Source: Cryptomeria japonica (lineage: Eukaryota; Streptophyta; Pinopsida; Cupressales; Cupressaceae). From it: a DNA stretch of 64,000 bases. The translations under genes were made by a program, and so were the position numbers. The notes under the pieces were generated by a model that ran no database searches, had not been told where the DNA came from, and was given only the letters and a program-made list of their open reading frames with translations. The first letter of the stretch is position 1. Each line of letters begins with the position of its first letter. Positions 1-12,123 of this stretch are shown piece after piece. The stretch spans positions 607,839,677 through 607,903,676 of the forward strand of contig NC_081405.1 in the NCBI RefSeq assembly GCF_030272615.1, read 5' to 3'.

Positions 1-735
1 AATTTGTTTTGGTGCTCATGAACCTAAGAAGACATCCTTAGCCCATTTTGTTAATATCCTGCAATCAGAGCATTTCATGAGGATATATTTCATTGAGGCA
101 GACATCCTTAGCCCATTTTGTTAATATCCTGCAATCAGAGCATTTCATGAGGATATATTTCATTGAGGCATTTTGTCAAACAATTCAGATGCCTTGCCTA
201 GGCTTTCACATTTTTCATATCTAGAAACCATGAAACTCTCTGAAATAATTCTTCAAGCCATCCTGTCAAGCAGTTCACGTGCCTTGTTGAAGCCAACACA
301 TTTTGCATGCATACCTACCAGGGAAGTTGCAGCTACAACATATGACAGAGTTCCTCTATCATTTACTCGGTGATGGATGCCCATACCCTATTTTAAATCT
401 CCCATTTTCGCACAGGTTGTGACGATACTGGGAAAGGTTTATGGAGTCTAGGTTTACACCCACCAATCACATTTGGTTGAGAGTTTCTGAATCCTATTCA
501 ACAAATTTAGTTTGTGCACATCCTGCTGTCAAACAGTTCGTGTGTTGTCTTTCCAGCTGTAACGTCTCATAGTAATCACCCTTTTGTTATGCTTTGATTG
601 ATACCGATACCTTGATCCAAAACTCCCATTTCGGCAGAGACGAGTAGTACGCTGGAAAGTAAAATTGATTGATATGGAAACCTGTTGCATCAATTATATC
701 GTGAGGATGCCCATGTCTTGTATCTGTTGAAAAAT
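1..735 (-). pseudogene. Degenerate PLS-type pentatricopeptide-repeat (PPR) gene fragment
   Basis: Minus-strand translation shows successive PPR signatures in a broken frame. Near 700-560 there is a block like MQQV...INFTF followed by SAEMGVLDQGIGI. Near 450-330 there is TTCAKMGDLK with GMGIHHRV. Near 330-250 there is MHAKC with KARELLDRM, and near 215-130 YEKCESLGKASELFD followed by NALIAGY. The order matches the alternating L, S and P motifs of plant organelle RNA-editing PPR proteins. Stop codons interrupt several motifs (for example after DKMPQ and inside NISS-NALIAGY), and a 70-bp tandem duplication breaks the frame, so it is a dead copy. The gene runs off the left edge, so any E/DYW C-terminus lies outside. 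Family assignment is confident; the specific orthologue is unknown. Confidence 0.85.
31..170. repeat. Perfect 70-bp tandem duplication
   Basis: Bases 31-100 are repeated without change at 101-170 (each unit starts GACATCCTTAGCCC). The duplication lies inside the PPR relic. Since 70 is not a multiple of three it shifts the reading frame. Perfect identity points to a recent event or an assembly artefact. Confidence 0.95.
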
Positions 736-1624
736 CTATTTGCATAAAGCAAGAAAAACCCTAAAAATACCTTAGAAGCTATGGCATGCAACTGGTAAAT
801 ACTTCCTTGACTGCGGTGAGACAAATGGAAGTACCCGCTTTATTTTATAAGAAAATGCTTTGAAACTTTTGGGCAGGATCGTCGTTCAAATTCAAAGTTA
901 ATGACGACTCTTATTTGGACGGGACAGAGTGGAGGGAACGGAAATGCTAGAAACGGGAAATCTCTTGTTGAGTGGACCCGGCCATCTAAGCAGTCAACGC
1001 TTAGGCTGGGGTCCCATGGGAGGGGCTTGGGCTCTATTTTAGTGGAAGAGACAGTCCCATGAAGAATTTTTTTTGTGCTACAACATTATTTGAAATTTTT
1101 TCCAAAAAAATAGCAGCCTCTACCTTTTAGGAATGCAAAATTGAGCGGGTGCAAAAGGGGTGGGGCTAGAAATTGCCCCATGAGCTTAGGGATGTTATCT
1201 GCCACTTGTCAATATTCATTGAATATAGGTAAGTAATGAAAAATGAATTATGGCTATTTTTTTTTTTGTTTTAATATATTCACTATCTTGGAATCTCTGA
1301 TATTGACTTCAAAATCGTCACAAAATTGTTTATCTGGATAACCTTTTAGAAGTGGGGGTTTGATAAGATTTCTCCGTAGGTAGGAAATTAGACAAGGTAT
1401 TCTGCAAAACATAAATTCTATGCTGTCAATTCTTTATAAAATGCTGTATTGAAAAATAAAATTTTGTTTTTATATTTTTAAATATTTTTTAAATTAAGAA
1501 AAATTGTGTACAAATTTTTACGTTAACATTTCAAAAGACATTTTCTTATTCATAAAGAATAGTAGGTTCTTCTATTATAAAGGCAATGTTTCCAACAATT
1601 ATTACAAAAGATGGTGAAAATATA
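736..1624. other. No gene seen; AT-rich spacer
   Basis: I see no coding frame with recognisable motifs on either strand. A less AT-rich stretch (about 930-1040) is flanked by A/T-rich tracts (1440-1520). Confidence 0.5.
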
Positions 1625-2140
1625 TTATAACCAGTGCGTGGCTTTTGATTTGGCTGCTTTCTTTGACATTTTTTTTGAATGGAGTTACCACTCGGATTTA
1701 TTCTAGAATTAAAATCATTTTTTTATTTGTCTTAATTGATGGTTTAAGGATTTGGGAATAATGGTTTAGAGTGTGGATGTAAGGAGTTCTAGTAGAAATC
1801 TTACTATAAGGCTACACATGGCTCACATTTTAGTGTTTGTGTTAAATGAAACTGTCTTAAATATTGGCGAGGTACCTTTTTCATCATCAGATTTCTCAAT
1901 TGATGGATAGCAAAGAACATGATACATAGGATTCAAGAACAAGTGTTCTAGTTCTAAAATTCCTTACCTATGTAGGCCTAATCATTTTCCTTCACATTCT
2001 ATGTTCTTGTATATTTAATTTGCAATGGGGTATTTATTATTTTGAAAGAAAGATAATGAACCATTGTGTAGTTGAAATGATTAGTGTTTTGCATCTTATG
2101 TTCTACAAAAAAGTATACTTTGATAAAAGTGGACAGTCTT
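1625..2140 (+). repeat. Dispersed repeat, family also at 20040-20600 and 50690-51240
   Basis: This stretch shares ordered blocks with two other places in the window, such as GGAATAATGGTTTAG, CATGTAGGCCTAATC and CTACAAAAAAGT(A/T)TACTTTGA. This copy is clearly more diverged than the other two are from each other. It has no convincing frame. It is probably part of a retroelement LTR or untranslated region; the class is unknown. Confidence 0.7.
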
Positions 2141-3075
2141 AGTTTATTAACAAATATGTTATATTTAGAAGGCACATAATATTAAATTTATTGATTAAAG
2201 GTAGGATCTTTCTCAAATATTGTATCATATTAGATTTCATGACCATAGATAGGATCTTCATCAAAATATAAGATTAGCTTGAATGCCACGATTACAAATA
2301 GGATCTTGATTTTTTCGTAGCTTGTTTCATGTTACTTTGGTATTTTTCTATTGAAATAGATCCAACGGTTCATAAAATGTGATGTGAGTTTGGATAATGA
2401 TAGGATATTCTTGAATGAACTTATAATTATGGTAAGGTAATAATATATTTTGTAAAATGAGCCCTTGAGTGAGATTAATAAGTGATGGAGTGCATGATGG
2501 TGAGAGATGTTTTGATGGCATCGAATTAGTGTTGTGATGGGAGGGTATATTTTTTCTTTCGCATTGAAGCTTACGATCTTTTTCCATTATTCTTTACAAA
2601 AAAATCCCTAAAGGTGAGTTCATTTCATGTATTTTTCAATTGAAATGGATTAAATTTAAATGATATAGATATATGAAGGTTTGAGAGAGGATATAGAGGC
2701 TACAAGGATTTCTTGATTTTGTTATGGGGATAAGGATTTTAGAAATGGATGGGTGATAGGGATTAGGGATATGGTTTGGCATTAAAGAAGGCTTTGCGTG
2801 AAGGATGGTTCTCCCTTCTAAAAGGAAAGAGAACAACCAATAGGTAGCTATTTGCAATAATAGTTAGAGTGAATATTTTCTTTAAATATTCTATATATAC
2901 CAAGCTATGTCATTCTTACATTTTCTTAAGACATAGTCTATGATTTTTTAAGGGAAATATCAATGGATAAATATTAAGGATTGATAGGGGAGTTTATGCT
3001 AGTGAGTTTGTATATTGGAGATGGCGATGAGGATTTGAGTGATGAATTAGAGTTGGGGATTTGTGATATGGATTG
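2141..3075 (+). repeat. Dispersed repeat, near-copy of 37297-38245
   Basis: The sequence is collinear with 37297-38245, and its last part (about 2850-3075) also with 31810-32050. Homology stops exactly at 3075, where the gypsy LTR begins with TGATAG. The copies at 32050 and 38241 run on without it (GATATGGATTG then ATTTTGAGG), so those are empty sites for the 3076 insertion. No coding frame is supported. Confidence 0.8.
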
Positions 3076-6000
3076 TGATAGCTTTAAAAATGACTACACA
3101 AGAATTTTCATATTTGAGTAAAAATATTGGTCATTCTGGATTTACTTTGGCCTCTATAAAAATTCAAGGTCTAGGGTTTAGGGTTTGTGAATTTTCGATT
3201 AAGTCTTGTGAAGGAAAAACCCTAAGCCTGTTATATTCCATCATTACCTTTTTCCACTTAAGCCAAGGGTTGGTTACCGTTGGCGGGGCTATTGCATTTC
3301 CTAAACATTAAGTTGTTTTCAATGGGCCCCTTATATTTTCCTAAGTCTAAAAATTCTAAGTATTTTGGCTGGTGGATAAAGGCAGGGTAGATCTAATGGT
3401 CTGCGCTTCCTCGCAGATGAAAATGTAAGGAAGATAAGGATCGCGACATCACGAGATGATGCCACGTGTCCTCGGCAGAGAAGGGTAAACTAGTGGTTTG
3501 ACTATTCAAAATCCTCATATTACCGGTTCTCTGGAGGTAAAGACTGGCCTACTAATGGCCCCATCAATTTGCACACTTTCCAAATGGACGGTGATGTTAT
3601 AATCTGGGCAAAAACGGGCTCAATTTTTTAAAATCGCAACGGTTGGTGGACACTATGCGTATAAGATAAAGACAGAATAGATCCAACATTCCTTGTGACC
3701 CCGTGAAGGAAAAATCAAGAAGGTTATGGACCACGAAATCACGAGATGATGCCACATGTCCCGGGTGACTGAGAAGAACAATAGTGTTGCTGATGACAAT
3801 GCTGGGTTAGAAGATGAGTTGGCATTGCTACATTACATGATTTAATGGGTCCATAAGCCATGATGGAAGGTCAAATATTAGATTGACCATTAGTGATTGT
3901 TTGATTTTCTAGGCTGGGAAGGATCTATGGCGGAGTTTCGAACTGATTTTTATGAGGGTCATTAAGGGTATTGGTTGTTGCCCGCGTGGGAAGGATAGAC
4001 TGGACATAATACAGGCTTGTCCACTTGAAACAAGATAGTGACAAGTCAGACACTTGGATGTCGACTCGTTCCTGAGAGACTAATTTGAAGATTTCTACTG
4101 AGTTGGGATTGATTAGACAAGAAATGGCGATGTCTTAGAGGCATGAAAGGATTAGGATAAGTTCTAAGTTGGAGATGAAGGATCACAGGTTCCGCGATGA
4201 AATCAGAGATTTCCTGTTGACAGGGATTCTGATGCAGAAAATGTACAATCAAGAAGAAGAAAATCAGAACAAAATCGTTCACACAAGATGAACCTTAGTA
4301 GGATGTAGTGGATTTGATAGGCATAATTTTTAGAGTCCACAGCTGGCAAGTTGAGTTGAAAGCACCGAAATGATGATTTTTCACATGAATGAGCATCACC
4401 AGATGAAGTGTTTTGACTTTAAATACAATAGGGTGGTGAATTAATTGGTAGAAGAGAAAATAAGCCTTTTCATTTTCTAAGAGCAATTCTTTCTTCTGCA
4501 AGGAAGATGATGTTTGAGCAAGGTCGTGCATGGAGTTGTTGTATGCTTTGTGATACTCAACGAGTGTTTCTCTTCTCTGTGAGTATGTTTATTGTTAGAG
4601 GGGTTGTGAAAGTTAGAAGGATTGCTAGAGTGGGCATGAAAGCCTTTTCTTATGAAGAAAGGCCACGCATGGAACATGCTCTACTTCTACTCTGCCACCG
4701 GATGGCAGGGTGTTCTAAGAAGGATCCCACAGAGGAATGCAAGAAGGATTTGTTTGGGTGGGGAGTGGAACCTAATCATCTCTGTGACTGCATGGAAGTT
4801 GTGACCCTTCCCCAACATATTATGTTTCCCCTTTAGCTTCTTCTTCCACTTTTTCTGATCCTGGGCATGAAGGTTTGAGGTCCTCTTCTATTTTATAGGG
4901 AACTTTTATCTTGCAGGGACCCAGTATCCCTTCCGAGAAGGGAAATGCTCTATTGGACAAAACATAACATCTCACACTCCATCCGAAGGCATCAGGGTGA
5001 TAATGGTGTGGCTAAAACTATTTTGCTTCTACCAATTTTTGGTTGAAAATATTGATTCAGAGGTGCCAACACATGAACATAGAATATCTTTGTAACAAAA
5101 TTGCATATGGCCTTTTAGGCCTAATTGCTGAGAGTAAATTTGTTGTTGACATGTGTCTTTTGGCCTGAAGCTTGTTGCTCCCTTTTCTTCTATAAAAAGG
5201 GAAATCGAGGCCATTAGATAGGTTTGGATTTGGGGAGTCTCTTAAGGGTTCAAAACTTTCTTGTTCCTTGGGTTTTCCTTGTCTAGTTCTAGTAGTGAGT
5301 CTAGGTGAAGTGAGCAAGTTGTAAAGTCATGTACAAAGAAAAATGAAAAGCATTAAGTGTCAAGCTTTGTGAAGGTTCTTGAAGGAGTTATATGTAAATT
5401 TCATTCTGTGATAGAAGTAGTAATTTTATTCAATAAAAATAAAATTTTGATCTATTTCTCTCCAGTGTATAATTATGTCATCTTTCAAATGTATAGAATC
5501 AAGGATTTTTTCATTTGTTGCATTGTTATGATGTATGTAGTTTTTCATTTCATGCTTTGAACTAAGGGGTTGATTAAATTCATGAGTGGGATTACAAAGA
5601 GATAGGGCTTATGTAGGGAATCAAATAAGCATTTTGGGTTGGGATTGGGAATGAGATATATTATAAGGCAATATTATCTTAGATCTTATACTATTAGATA
5701 AAATGTTGTCATATTTTTGGTTTACATGTTATATCTTCAGTTGCCCAATGGAGTAAGGCACTGATCACTCCTTGTTGTTGTTTTTAATAATCAACGTTGT
5801 TTCAAATTCACTAATGAATCACTATAATTTGTTGATTATTAGAATACGTTACTTTTTTATGTATGTTTGAGTTGTCTGACCCATCTCATGCTCTAGTTAG
5901 GTTGAGGATCACTGAAGGATTTTCCATCATTGAGCATTCTCCTTTTCTATCGAGCCTTTACATGAGAATATCTACATTTTTTTAGTGAATCTTTGAGTGT

Positions 6001-6205
6001 GGTGCAGAGTTCAAGAAGTTCACTAAAGGGATTACCCTCTCAGGTTTTGCAGAGCCCAAAGTGTAGAAGGATCTTGTATCCTTGTCGTAGCTGGTCCAAG
6101 TTCTTCAGGATTTTAATTGTTGGAGTTGGCTTCTCCATGAGTATTTGAGGAATGAACTTGGTTTCTATTTCTCATAGTGTAAACCCATTTTTGGGAACCA
6201 ACAAA
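3076..6205 (+). mobile_element. 5' LTR of a Ty3/gypsy-like element (about 3.1 kb)
   Basis: The left edge TGATAG is fixed by comparison with uninterrupted copies of the flanking repeat and with the second LTR copy starting at 9620. About 1.75 kb (3076-4855) aligns collinearly with 9620-11380. The rest has LTR hallmarks: a TATA box at 5191, a polyadenylation-type AATAAA at 5432, and a CA end (CAACA, about 6205) just before a TGGCGATTCTG primer-binding-like site. The short frames inside (for example 4507-4836 plus, 5057-5317 minus) are not considered genes. The unusually long LTR recalls Ogre/Tat-type elements, but the lineage is inference. Confidence 0.7.
5191..5198 (+). promoter_or_regulatory. 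TATA box of the gypsy LTR
   Basis: TATAAAAAGG follows a pyrimidine-rich run. About 240 bp downstream lies CAATAAAAATAAAA (AATAAA at 5432-5437), the spacing expected for the R region of an LTR. Confidence 0.6.
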
Positions 6206-6209
6206 AATG

Positions 6210-6228
6210 GCGATTCTGTTGAGGACTT
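6210..6228 (+). other. Putative primer-binding site
   Basis: TGGCGATTCTGTTGAGGAC lies a few bases after the proposed LTR end. It has the TGGCG start typical of plant Ty3/gypsy primer-binding sites. I cannot assign the tRNA with certainty. Confidence 0.5.
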
Positions 6229-6908
6229 AGTTGTTTGGAATCTCTGGAAAAGAATTGAGTTGTCTATTGTATAGAGTTTTCCATGTCTTTCTGTGATTTG
6301 ATGGTTGAGCTTTGTTCTCGTGTCATAGGACCCAAACCTTTTGCCTCATAGAGTGATGAGCTTCTTAATCTGTCCCTTGTTAGTTGAGTCAATTCTCATA
6401 AATGTTGTCGAAGAATCTACTATAGTTAATCTTTCAATGTCATTCCTATCTAGATCTATCCATTTTTAATATTATTTCATAATACCTAACATGTTGTGAG
6501 TGGCGACTGTAAGATCTCTGCACCAATATGCATAATTTGAAGAAGAACTGAGGAAGAAGCAAAGAATCTGCAGTGGAGATGAAGGAGATTTGAGATCTTA
6601 TGATGAAGTACCTTGACAAGTTGAGGATGGAATCCATATGATGCCATATGATGATAAGGAGGTGTTGCAGTGTTGGTTTTGAAACAAATTTGACCTGTGA
6701 AGGAATTTCCACTTGTTCAAATATTTGTTTGCTGCAAGGAGGTGGTGACTCTATCAGAGATTAGTTTTAAAGATTTAAAATATTGAAGGTGATTTTTCAA
6801 ATCCCTAGTTAAAGAAGGTAGCAATAGCTACAACACTTCCAGGTATTTTGATTTTCACGAGTCAAATATATTTTTGTGAAAATCATGTAGAAAATGTTTC
6901 TCTATTAA
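6229..6908. other. Untranslated leader between primer site and gag
   Basis: No retroelement or cellular motif was recognised here. The minus-strand frame at 6446-6712 has no recognisable domain. This is the expected place for the element's 5' leader. Confidence 0.45.
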
Positions 6909-7808
6909 GTGAGTAAAGCACTAAGAAAGGGAATAATAATGGTTGTTTTACATACTTTTGTGATACAATTTTCAGATTTTGTATTAAATTGGATGAAGTA
7001 TGTTTTGAGCTATGCATTGCAATGTTCTAAATTTGTGATAAAGGAAAGAAGTAGGGAAATGAATGAAAATATGTATTATGTTCCTGTATATCCCTATGAA
7101 ATATCAAATGTAAATGTGTAAAGTATGCAACCTCTTTCAAATCACAACAAAGATTTCTTTATGGAAAGATACAAGCCATTAAGTTTTAATGGTATCCAAG
7201 GTTTCCCAAACCTTGTTCCTATTAAGGTAAGCAAAAATTCAATGGGAGAAGATTATAATCAACCTGTCAATATCTGTAGAAGTTTTTTGAATTGATGGGA
7301 GATTTTGAGATAAGTCAAGAAGATGTCTTCATGAAGCTTTTTGTTCAGTCTTTGAAGTAAAATGGTAGAGATTTGGTTTTCTTTTTTACCATCACGTTCT
7401 GTCTCTTCATAGGATGAACTAAAGACAACATTCATAGAACAATTTGGTGAAAGAATTAGTCCAAGTTCAGTTATAAAAACATTCATGAGTATTCAAAAGG
7501 AAGAGGATGAACTAGTTCCTATTTATAATCTTAGATTTGGCAGAACATTGGATGACATTCCTAGCCATTATAGGCCAAATGATGTAGTGTGTTTGGTTGT
7601 TTACTTGGTTGCATTTGATGAGCAAGTGAGTTATTTGCTGAGAGACAAGGATCCTAAAACCCTACGTCAGGATTATAGGACATCAATGGATGTTGAAAAC
7701 AACCTGAAATATGGAATCCCTAAGGGTTATCTATCTGCAAGGGTATGCTATCCCAAGACATTAGATGTTGAAGAAAGGTATGATAAAAAAGATGAAGATC
7801 AATGTTAA
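6909..7808 (+). pseudogene. Ty3/gypsy gag relic (retrotransposon gag domain)
   Basis: Gag would form the virus-like particle of the element flanked by the LTRs at 3076 and 9620. An N-terminal stretch (6909-7121) ends in YVPVYPYEI. The block MKLFVQSLK...GRDLVFF near 7330-7385 corresponds to the core 'F..SL.G.A..WF' of retrotransposon gag proteins. It is followed by ELKTTFIEQFGERISPSS-like codons in a shifted frame and then an open frame at 7485-7808 (NLRFGRTLDDIPSHYRPND). Premature stops (SLK-stop, ELM-stop) and at least one frameshift separate the pieces. No zinc knuckle was seen after it. Confidence 0.75.
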
Positions 7809-7895
7809 AGCATCTACATCCCTCTTGATCACATTAACCTTCTTATGACCAATGATTTGAAGAAAAGTATGAGTGAAGAGAACTTGTCCTAGACA

Positions 7896-9208
7896 GTGGT
7901 TATTCCTCATGCTATTGAAGAGAAGGTTGATGAGAAATTATATGACATAACTGATACAAAAATGGAGGTAATGTTAGCCACTTTACCATGTGATAGCAAC
8001 ATTAGTGTTTCCAGTGAGGAGAGAACACAAAAGGTCCTTTTGCAGCCTTATGGCTCAAATGAATCTAGTGGCTTATATGAAAAGGAATTGAAAAGTTACA
8101 TATTTGATGAAAATAGTGTTGGTGTGCAAGATTTTGATGACATTGATTCATTCTCACATAAATCAATTATGTGCGACGATGATAACTTGAATGATATGGT
8201 GCCACCAATTTTAGTTGATGATGTTATTGAGATGGAAAGCTGCATTATGTTTACCAATGAATAAGTTATCCCATTACAAGCCACTTTTAGTATTGCGGAT
8301 TAGATTGTTTTTCAGTTTTCCCATCACCAAAATGCCCCTCAATTGGCCTGTATGTTTGAGAAGGATGTAGTTCAAAAGGGTCAAAATAGTCGTGATAACT
8401 TTTTTGAAGCCTTTGAGGATCATGACATTGAGCATTTGTATTGTGAGGATTATAATGTTGGGAGTTGTTCTAGTTCAAATTGTGACTCCTTGATTCCTAA
8501 TGAAAATGAATGTGAAATTAAGATGGTCAGTGGTTTTAATGAAAATTTTAATGCATTGTTTGATGAGGATGCAAATATGGATCAGCTAGTGCTTTTCCAT
8601 AATGTTTTTGGGAATGTTTTTCATATAGTTCTTAACCCTTTGTATGAAGATACAATTGAGATTCTGGACACTACTACATCAACTTGTGAAATAGATAATT
8701 ACGAAGATCAAGATGTTATACCTGAATTGATGTTGAATGATAATGGTGAGTTTCCTTTGTTGCTGATATTATTGATATCAAATGGGATTCAAAGAAAAAG
8801 GCTAAAGTTTTTCTTTGGCTTGATGATTTGTAGTTACATTAAATGATAAATTGTGATCCTTTTCCTCCTCTTGATAGCAGTTTGCTTATTATGTACAGTG
8901 GGAGAGTCGATTCTTTTGGGAGTTCCTTTTTCGATGAGCATACTGATGTTTTAAACCAAGCCTATTTTCTTAGTTGTGTGCCAGAATATGAGATTTTCTT
9001 CTTTCAGTTAAATGATGTTTTTACAGAGTGTGATATTGGTTTTAGTCGAGATATATGCTATGTTCAGTACAACAAATATATGTCACAAGGTGACCAATAT
9101 TTACAATCATTTCATAGGTTTCAGAGCTTCGATAGTGAGTGCGATGATAATTTTAAGCATGGTAGTTGGACAAAAAGGGCCAACAGGTTTGGTAAATGGC
9201 ATTCTTGA
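7896..9208 (+). pseudogene. Acidic frames downstream of gag in place of pol
   Basis: Three successive plus-strand frames (7896-8264, 8343-8846, 8843-9208) are rich in Asp, Glu, Asn, Ser and scattered Cys (for example HLYCEDYNVGSCSSSNCD). They follow gag with short gaps. They carry none of the protease, reverse transcriptase, RNase H or integrase motifs. They lie where pol should be, and the 3' LTR follows only about 400 bp later. Two readings are possible: a decayed accessory protein of a non-autonomous element, or a chance low-complexity reading frame. The function is unknown. Confidence 0.5.
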
Positions 9209-9619
9209 TATGTTATTAAATTGATTTTAGTGCTTTCAGAGGAGAACCATGTTTATGATAGAGGAAAGTATTGGTTGATTTTGACAGATGGCATTGGGCC
9301 ATCACATATGGTTTGACCTTCAGGCCACAAGCAACTTGGGGTAGAGTAATCTTTTCTGACTATTTGCCCAATGGAATAGTTACCATTTCCCTCTTGAATT
9401 GCTTTCTCATGGACAATTCTTGAAGCCCTACTTTTCTTAAAGTGGTTATTATCCATGAGCATTAGTTAGGTTTCATTTTGGTAGTGTACTTTCCTTTTTG
9501 TTGAAGTTGCCCTATCCGGGTAATTTCTTTTTGGTCTTCTCTGCAAGTGGTCTGCTTCACTAAAGATTTTGGAATTCTCGCTTCACTCCTATGAAATGAA
9601 CGTCCCCAACTAGAGTCAC
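9209..9619. other. Spacer before the 3' LTR
   Basis: No gene is supported. The bases just before the LTR are not clearly purine-rich, so the polypurine tract is not recognisable. Confidence 0.4.
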
Positions 9620-11380
9620 TGATAGTTCTAAAAAAGACTGCAGAAGAGTTTTCATATTTGACTCAGAATATTGGTCATTTTGGATTTACTTTGGCCTCTA
9701 TCAAAGTTCAAGGTCTAGGGTTTAGGGTTTGTGAATTTCTGATTAAGTCTTATGCAGGAAGAACCCTGAGCCTGTTATATTTTGTCGTTACCTTTTTCCA
9801 CTTAAGCCCACGGTTGGTTACCGTTAGTGGGGCCATTGTATTTGCCCCTTATATTTTCCTAAGTCTAAAAATTCTAATTATTTTGGCCGGTGGATAAGGC
9901 AAGGTAGATTTGACAGTCCGCACTTTCCTATAGATGAAAATGTAAGGAAGATAAGGATTGCGGCATCACGAGATGATGCCACATGTCCTTGATGGAGAAG
10001 GGTACAACGATGGTTTGGCTGTTCAAAATCCTCATAGTACCAGTTCTCAGGAGGTAAAGACCAGCCTAATAATGGCCCCATCATTTCTCACGTGTTCCAA
10101 ATAGATGGTTATGTTATAATATGGATGAAAAAGGTGCTTGATTTTTTAAAATCACAAAGGTTGGTGGACACTATGACTATAAGATAAAGAGAAAATAGAT
10201 CCAGCATTCCTTGTAACCCCGTGAAGGAAAAACCAAGAAGGTTATGAAGTGCGACATCATGAGATGATGCCACATCTCCTAGGTGACTGAGAAGACTGAT
10301 AGTGTGGCTGATGACAACATTGGGTTAGAAGGTGAGTTGGCATTTCTACGTCGCGTGATTTAACAGGTCCACAAGCCATGATGGAAGGTCAAATATAAGA
10401 TTGACCATTAGTGATGGTTTGATTTTCCAGGCTGGAAAGATCTACGATGGAGTTGCAAAATAATTTTTAAGAGGGTCATTAAGGGTATTGATTGTCATCC
10501 ACGACAGAAAGATAGACTGGATAGATTACAGGCTTGTCGACTTGAAACAAGATAGGAGCAAGTTGGGACACTTGGATGCTGACTCATTTTTGAGGGACTA
10601 ATTTGAAGATTTCTATTGAGTCGGTATTGGTTAGACAAGCAAGGATGATGTCTGAGAGGTATGAAAGGATTAGGATAACCTCTGAGTTGGAGATGAATGA
10701 TCATGATTTCCCCAATGAAATCAGAGATTACCTATTGATAGGGATTCTAAAGAAAAAAATGTACATTAAAGAAGAATAAAATTAGAACAAAATCATTCAC
10801 ACAAGATGAACCTTAGCAGGATGCAGTGGACTTGATAGGCATGATTTCTAGAATCCATAGCTAGTAGGTTGAGTTGAAAGCACCAAAATGATGATCTTTC
10901 ACTTGAATGTGCATCACTAGATGAAATGTTTTGATTATAAATACAATAGGGTGGTGAATTGATTGGTAGAAGAGAAAAGAACCCTTTTCATTTTCTAAGA
11001 GCGGTTCTTTCTTTTGCAAGGAAGATGATGTTTGAGCAAGGTCGTGCATGGAGCTGCTGTATGCTCTATGATACCGAAAGGGTGTTTCTCTCCTATGTGA
11101 GTATTTTTATTGTCAGATATGTTGTGAAAGTGAGAAGGATTTCCAGAGGGGGTGTGAAAGCCTTTTCTTATGAAGAAAGGCCACGCATGGCACAACCTCT
11201 GCTTCTACTCTACCATTGGATGGTAGGGTGTTCTAAGAAGAATCCCATAAAGGAATGAAAGAAGGATTTGTTTTGGTGGGAGTGGCAGCCAATCATCTTT
11301 GTGATTGCATGGAAGCTGCGACCCCTCCCCAACATATTATGTTTCCCCTTTAGCTCCTCCTTCCACTTTTTTTGATCCTT
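9620..11380 (+). mobile_element. 3' LTR of the gypsy-like element, truncated
   Basis: Starts TGATAGTTCT, like the TGATAGCTTT at 3076, and is collinear with 3076-4855. Homology ends at the GATCCT near 11380, where LTR sequence of an unrelated element begins, itself missing its first part. A TATAAATAC motif (10936-10944) is present in this copy; the other copy reads TTTAAATAC. A CATCACGAGATGATG hairpin-forming motif occurs around 9964. Confidence 0.7.
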
Positions 11381-12123
11381 TGGCACCCAATTGCAATGAG
11401 AATGAGAATTATCAATAATAATCAACTAAGAAAATGTGAAGACCAAAAAGGTTAACTTGATTACTACACAACATATGAGGGTGGCTACATAAAATATTAG
11501 ATGTTTATAATAAACTAATTGGCTATATATCTATCGGCCGACTTCCCCTCTGCAACTCAAGAAACATCTACACTTTGGCTTTTGTGGTTTGGCCTACAGG
11601 CTGTACCTCCTTGTAATGCACACACATACACTTATTAAACTGCTCTCTATCTTTTTAAAACCTCTTTTTGCATAGTTGATTCAATTTCTCCTCTGGTCAC
11701 TCGATTTCTCTTGACTATTTGGCTACCAATTCTCATCACTCATTATTTGTTTCGACTTCCTTTTTCTTATTGATATTATTCCTTTTGGTGCCCATCCTAA
11801 TCAGGCCATTTCCAATCTTTAGCATTTTAGTTTCTCCTAACTTTTTCATTATCCTCCTACTGTGGTCACAGGGTTGTTGATCAATCTAGTGCGATGCTCC
11901 CGCATCAAACTCCCAAGAGACAAAATATCATGTTCTCTTACACATGGGGCAATTAATCAACACTAGGCTCTATACTTTTTCTTTCATTTCTTCCATAGTC
12001 ACTCGAAAATCCATATCACACTTCTCCAACGGAGCTACTTGCTGGATGTTTCTTTGTTGTTTACCAAATTCCTATAGTATTTTCTTTGCAACCATTCAAC
12101 AACATAAATGATAATATGGTAAT

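Noticed and set aside
4507-4836. 109-codon plus-strand frame as a gene
   Set aside because: It lies inside the gypsy LTR; the copy at 10959-11258 is truncated and shifted, and no domain is recognisable.
5057-5317. 86-codon minus-strand frame
   Set aside because: It overlaps the TATA box and R region of the LTR and has no recognisable motif.
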